This document shows, piece after piece, positions 6,024 through 12,514 of a stretch of 12,514 nt of DNA (within the stretch, counting starts at the first letter, position 1; every line of letters starts with the position of its first letter). Source of the DNA: Candidatus Rokuibacteriota bacterium (lineage in GTDB: Bacteria > Methylomirabilota > Methylomirabilia > Rokubacteriales > CSP1-6); assembly GCA_016201575.1 (NCBI GenBank), contig JACQCN010000412.1, positions 1-12,514 of the forward strand, given 5' to 3'. A program made the position numbers and the translations under genes. A model generated the notes under the pieces. That model saw only the letters and a list, made by a program, of their open reading frames with translations, ran no database searches and was not told where the DNA came from.

Positions 6024-7046
6024 TCACCGGGCGGCGTAACGGCGCGTGATGTTCGGCACCAGGTACTCGTTGAACGTGCGGTCGAGGTCGTACGCCGGCC
6101 GGAAGCCCCAGTCCCGGCGCGCCCGGGCATCGTCCACGTCCTCGGGCCACGAGTCCACGATCGCCTGGCGGCGCGCGTCCGGCGCGAACGTGATCCGCTC
6201 CCCGGGAAAGGCCGCCCGAACCATCTCCGCGAGCTCGCCCGCGCTCGGGTTGAAGGCGCCGGCGTTGTACACGAGGGTCGTGAGCGACTCGGCGCGGACG
6301 TCCATCAGCGTGAGCAGGGCCTCGATCGCGTCCGGCATGGCCATGAAGGGGATGCGCGTGTCCTCGCGGACGAAGCAGGCGTAGGGCCGGCGCTGGGCCG
6401 CCGCATGGATCATCTCGGGGGCGTAATCGCTGGTGCCCCCGCTCGGCACCGTGAACGCCGAGATCAGGCCGGGGAAGCGGATGGCCCGGAAGTCGACGCC
6501 GCTGGCGCCCTGCGCGGCGAGCTGGCGGTAGTGGCGGGCGAAGTAGCGGCCGAGGTGCTCACAGTACAGCTTGTTGCAGCCGTACATCGTCACCGGCGCC
6601 GTCCACTCCGGCTCGGCGACCTTCCCGGCCTTGCGCTTGCCCGGCAGGTCCGGGAGGCCGTAGACGGCGATCGAGCTCGGGAAGAGGAACTTCACCGGGC
6701 GCCCGTGCGAGCGCGCCTCCTCGACGGCCAGCCGGAGGAGGTTCAGCGTGCCCTGCACGTTGACCTCGTGGGCCGTCTCGGGAACGAACTCCGCCCTGGT
6801 CGAGAGGAGGGCCGCCAGGTGAAAGACCACGGAGATCTCGAACTCGCTCATCAGCCGGTCGAGCAGATAGCGGTCGAGGACATCGCCGACCCGCGTCGCC
6901 GCGCAGCGCCGCGCCACCTCGGTATCCATCGGCCGGAGGTCGAAGGCCAGGACGTCGAAGGTCCCCCGCTCCGCCAGGTGATGGATCAGGCTGTGCCCCA
7001 TCTCGCCGCTGGCACCGGTCACGAGCACCACGGGCTTGCGCGCCAC
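6024..7046 (-). CDS. tdh: NAD-dependent L-threonine 3-dehydrogenase, SDR type
   Basis: A 340-residue cytoplasmic oxidoreductase that turns L-threonine into 2-amino-3-ketobutyrate with NAD+. The Rossmann start is VTGASGEMG (residues 9-17). The extended-SDR catalytic set is Ser124/Ser125 in FPSSIAVYG and Tyr155-Lys159 in MYGCNK. PSGGTSDYAPEMIHAA (201-216) is the signature segment that separates SDR-type threonine dehydrogenases from sugar-nucleotide epimerases. This is the short-chain type, not the zinc-dependent medium-chain E. coli type. The start is GTG (7044-7046) behind AAGGAG with a 6-base gap, a strong ribosome site. Its product is the substrate of Kbl encoded next, so the pair forms a complete two-step pathway. 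Confidence 0.92.
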   Translation of the reverse strand: MARKPVVLVTGASGEMGHSLIHHLAERGTFDVLAFDLRPMDTEVARRCAATRVGDVLDRYLLDRLMSEFEISVVFHLAALLSTRAEFVPETAHEVNVQGTLNLLRLAVEEARSHGRPVKFLFPSSIAVYGLPDLPGKRKAGKVAEPEWTAPVTMYGCNKLYCEHLGRYFARHYRQLAAQGASGVDFRAIRFPGLISAFTVPSGGTSDYAPEMIHAAAQRRPYACFVREDTRIPFMAMPDAIEALLTLMDVRAESLTTLVYNAGAFNPSAGELAEMVRAAFPGERITFAPDARRQAIVDSWPEDVDDARARRDWGFRPAYDLDRTFNEYLVPNITRRYAAR

Positions 7047-7074
7047 CCTGATCTCCTTCCCCCGGCGCCGGTGT

Positions 7075-7088
7075 CCCCCGGTCGGGGG
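7075..7088. terminator. G/C hairpin between ybaK-like gene and tdh
   Basis: CCCCC at 7075-7079 pairs with GGGGG at 7084-7088 around a 4-base loop. It lies in the 80-base gap, the widest in this gene row. The neighbouring self-complementary CCGGCGCCGG (7062-7071) could form an alternative structure, so the gap might attenuate or end transcription before tdh. No T-run is present. Confidence 0.25.
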
Positions 7089-7126
7089 CCCGAAGAGGGT
7101 CCTGCGAAGACGGCGATCGCGGTCCT

Positions 7127-7621
7127 TCAGACGGTGATGATTTTCTCCCGCGCGTGCGTGCAGAATTCCCCGACGACCGGGTGCACCAGTCGCTCGAAGT
7201 CCTGGTAGGCAATGCGGACGACCTCGTGGTGATTGCCGGCCTGGAAGAAGAAGTCCCCTTCACGAGGAAAGCAGGCGTCGACATAGACCGGCATGTTGTA
7301 GAGGCTGCCGAAGGGCGGCATCGCCCCCATATCGCAGTCCGGAAACAGCCCGACCAACTCCCCCTCGCCGGCGAGTGACAGGCGCCGGGTCCCGGCCGCG
7401 TCGCGGAGCGCCATCAGGTCCACTCGGCACGGAGCCGGCAGGACGACCATGAGATAGCGGCCGTCGTGCTCCTTGGCGATGAGGACCTTGGCCACCCGCC
7501 GGTTGGAAACGTGGCTGGCCTCGGCGATCTCCTGGGCGGTGAACGCCTCTCCGTGGGGCAGCGTCTCGTAGTGGACTCCTTCCGCGTCGAGAAGCCGATT
7601 GACTCTCTCGGTGATCGCCAT
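7127..7621 (-). CDS. YbaK/ProX-type aminoacyl-tRNA deacylase
   Basis: A 164-residue protein of the YbaK/EbsC/INS editing family, which hydrolyses wrongly charged aminoacyl-tRNAs in trans. Lys45 in RRVAKVLIAK matches the invariant catalytic lysine. DCDMGAMPPFGSLYNMPVY (95-113) with its Gly-Ala-Met-Pro-Pro-Phe-Gly core and AGNHHEVVRI (128-137) are further family marks. The frame is open upstream, but the ATG at 7619-7621 is chosen because GGAGGAGG stands 5 bases before it and homologues start here. Which tRNA it edits cannot be read from sequence; it looks closest to the GAMPPFG-type members, not E. coli YbaK itself. It precedes tdh after 80 bases, so it may or may not share that transcript. 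Confidence 0.88.
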   Translation of the reverse strand: MAITERVNRLLDAEGVHYETLPHGEAFTAQEIAEASHVSNRRVAKVLIAKEHDGRYLMVVLPAPCRVDLMALRDAAGTRRLSLAGEGELVGLFPDCDMGAMPPFGSLYNMPVYVDACFPREGDFFFQAGNHHEVVRIAYQDFERLVHPVVGEFCTHAREKIITV

Positions 7622-7659
7622 GATGTCCTCCTCCGCTGCCGGTGAATGACCGGTGGCGG

Positions 7660-7839
7660 TCAGAAAGAAGCCACCGCGTGGGGCATCTTGAAGAGCACCC
7701 ACCAACTGTCGGCCTGCGGGATCACGGCAACCGCCTCCCACCCTTCGACTCCCAGCTCGTTGAGTTGCGCCTCCAGGGCCCTGATCTGGGATTGCTCCCG
7801 CCCTGGAGGACTCACCCAGACCGTCTTGTATCGCCACAT
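7660..7839 (-). CDS. Small DUF4177-like protein
   Basis: A 59-residue protein: a WRYKTVWV strand, a helix with ALEAQLNELG, then VEGWEAVAVIPQADSWWVLF. The Leu-Asn-Glu-Leu-Gly-x-x-Gly-Trp-Glu pattern is typical of DUF4177-type proteins, small alpha/beta domains of unknown function. The ATG at 7837-7839 is preferred to the GTG six bases earlier because AGGAG lies 5 bases before the ATG but would touch the GTG. It sits 38 bases before the ybaK-like gene and 43 after the phosphoesterase stop, all on one strand. The ending KMPHAVASF is unremarkable. Confidence 0.72.
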   Translation of the reverse strand: MWRYKTVWVSPPGREQSQIRALEAQLNELGVEGWEAVAVIPQADSWWVLFKMPHAVASF

Positions 7840-7882
7840 ATACACTCCTGCAGGCTCCGAGCCGGTCGAGGCCGGCGCGCGC

Positions 7883-12149
<4,267 letters not shown>

Positions 12150-12195
12150 CGCGGATCGCGTCCTCTTCCCGCTCGATCGCGCCGTCGGCCGGACG

Positions 12196-12471
12196 TCAGG
12201 CGGAGATGAGGGCCTCGAAGCGCTCCCACGGCAGGGCGGTCCAGGTCTCCGTCTGCGCGTGGCCAAACGACCGGACGATCATCACCACCCGGGCCGCCGC
12301 CTCCTCGTTCGGCGCCTCGAAGACGTCGAGGTAGTCGTAGGGGCCGAGGATCGCGTAGTTGGCCCGCCACTTCACCTCGGGGCAGTCCTTGCGGACGCGC
12401 TCGCCGGTGCCGAGGCCGGTCGTGCCGTCGTCACCCGTGCGGGTGTAGATCCTCGTGAGGCGATTGCCCAT
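12196..12471 (-). CDS. Chimeric ORF: PduO adenosyltransferase start fused to GYD-domain end
   Basis: A 91-residue ORF. Residues 1-22 (MGNRLTRIYTRTGDDGTTGL and two more) are the unmistakable N-terminus of PduO-type ATP:cob(I)alamin adenosyltransferase, including its ATP-binding TRTGDDGTTGLG. From about residue 30 the sequence is instead the C-terminal two-thirds of a GYD-domain protein: CPEVKWRANYAILGPYDYLD, then VFEAP and RSFGHAQTETWTALPWERFE. The four-helix body of the adenosyltransferase (about 150 residues) and the first third of the GYD domain are missing, so neither parent activity is expected to be intact. The ATG at 12469-12471 is chosen from the adenosyltransferase start; an in-frame TTG exists at 12507. 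No clear Shine-Dalgarno is seen. It lies 46 bases before polX. It could be a deletion fusion or an assembly join. Confidence 0.75.
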   Translation of the reverse strand: MGNRLTRIYTRTGDDGTTGLGTGERVRKDCPEVKWRANYAILGPYDYLDVFEAPNEEAAARVVMIVRSFGHAQTETWTALPWERFEALISA

Positions 12472-12514
12472 GGTCGCGATTGTGCGCTGGCCGGCGGGCG
12501 GCCTCAACGCTGCA

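Noticed and set aside
3864..7208. A plus-strand open frame of 1114 codons antisense to kbl and tdh
   Set aside because: Its translation is Arg/Glu/Val/Asp/Gly-rich with no recognisable domain, and it lies opposite two well-identified genes. Long antisense frames are expected at this GC content.

Overview
This is a very GC-rich bacterial window, roughly 70% GC by eye, with almost every gene on the minus strand. It reads as a chromosomal piece of a soil or subsurface bacterium. The gene content would fit a Rokubacteria/Methylomirabilota- or Deltaproteobacteria-like genome, but no marker here fixes the taxon, so that is a weak inference. No rRNA, tRNA, CRISPR array, insertion sequence or phage gene was seen.

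Layout by coordinate. (1) 1-550: a non-coding lead with two hairpins, a candidate sigma70 promoter and a 17-bp tandem repeat, in front of a 61-residue two-helix membrane protein (+). (2) 578-847 (-): a small membrane ORF that resembles the tail of a cation/proton antiporter. (3) 885-3917 (-): a tightly packed three-gene unit of a small unknown protein, a DUF4912 protein with a C-terminal GASE octapeptide repeat, and a GH57 glycogen branching enzyme. (4) 3918-4799: about 880 bases with no intact gene, holding apparent frameshifted remnants on both strands and stable hairpins. (5) 4800-7839 (-): 2-amino-3-ketobutyrate CoA ligase, SDR-type threonine 3-dehydrogenase, a YbaK-type aminoacyl-tRNA deacylase and a small DUF4177-like protein. 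(6) 7883-12149 (-): a DNA-repair operon polX-ligA-LigD-type 3'-phosphoesterase, with both junctions overlapping. (7) 12196-12471 (-): a 91-residue ORF that joins the start of a PduO-type cobalamin adenosyltransferase in frame to the end of a GYD-domain protein.

How the genes work together. Tdh and Kbl form the two-step threonine-to-glycine plus acetyl-CoA route. The DUF4912/GH57 pair points to alpha-glucan (glycogen) branching. PolX (gap-filling polymerase plus PHP nuclease), LigA (NAD+-dependent sealing) and the stand-alone phosphoesterase (3'-end healing) together supply heal, fill and seal steps of single-strand-break or base-excision repair. This is unusual because the phosphoesterase domain is best known as part of ATP-dependent LigD.

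The most noteworthy items are the adenosyltransferase/GYD chimera, the polX-ligA-phosphoesterase operon, and the GASE repeat, whose serine codons suggest selection at the protein level.
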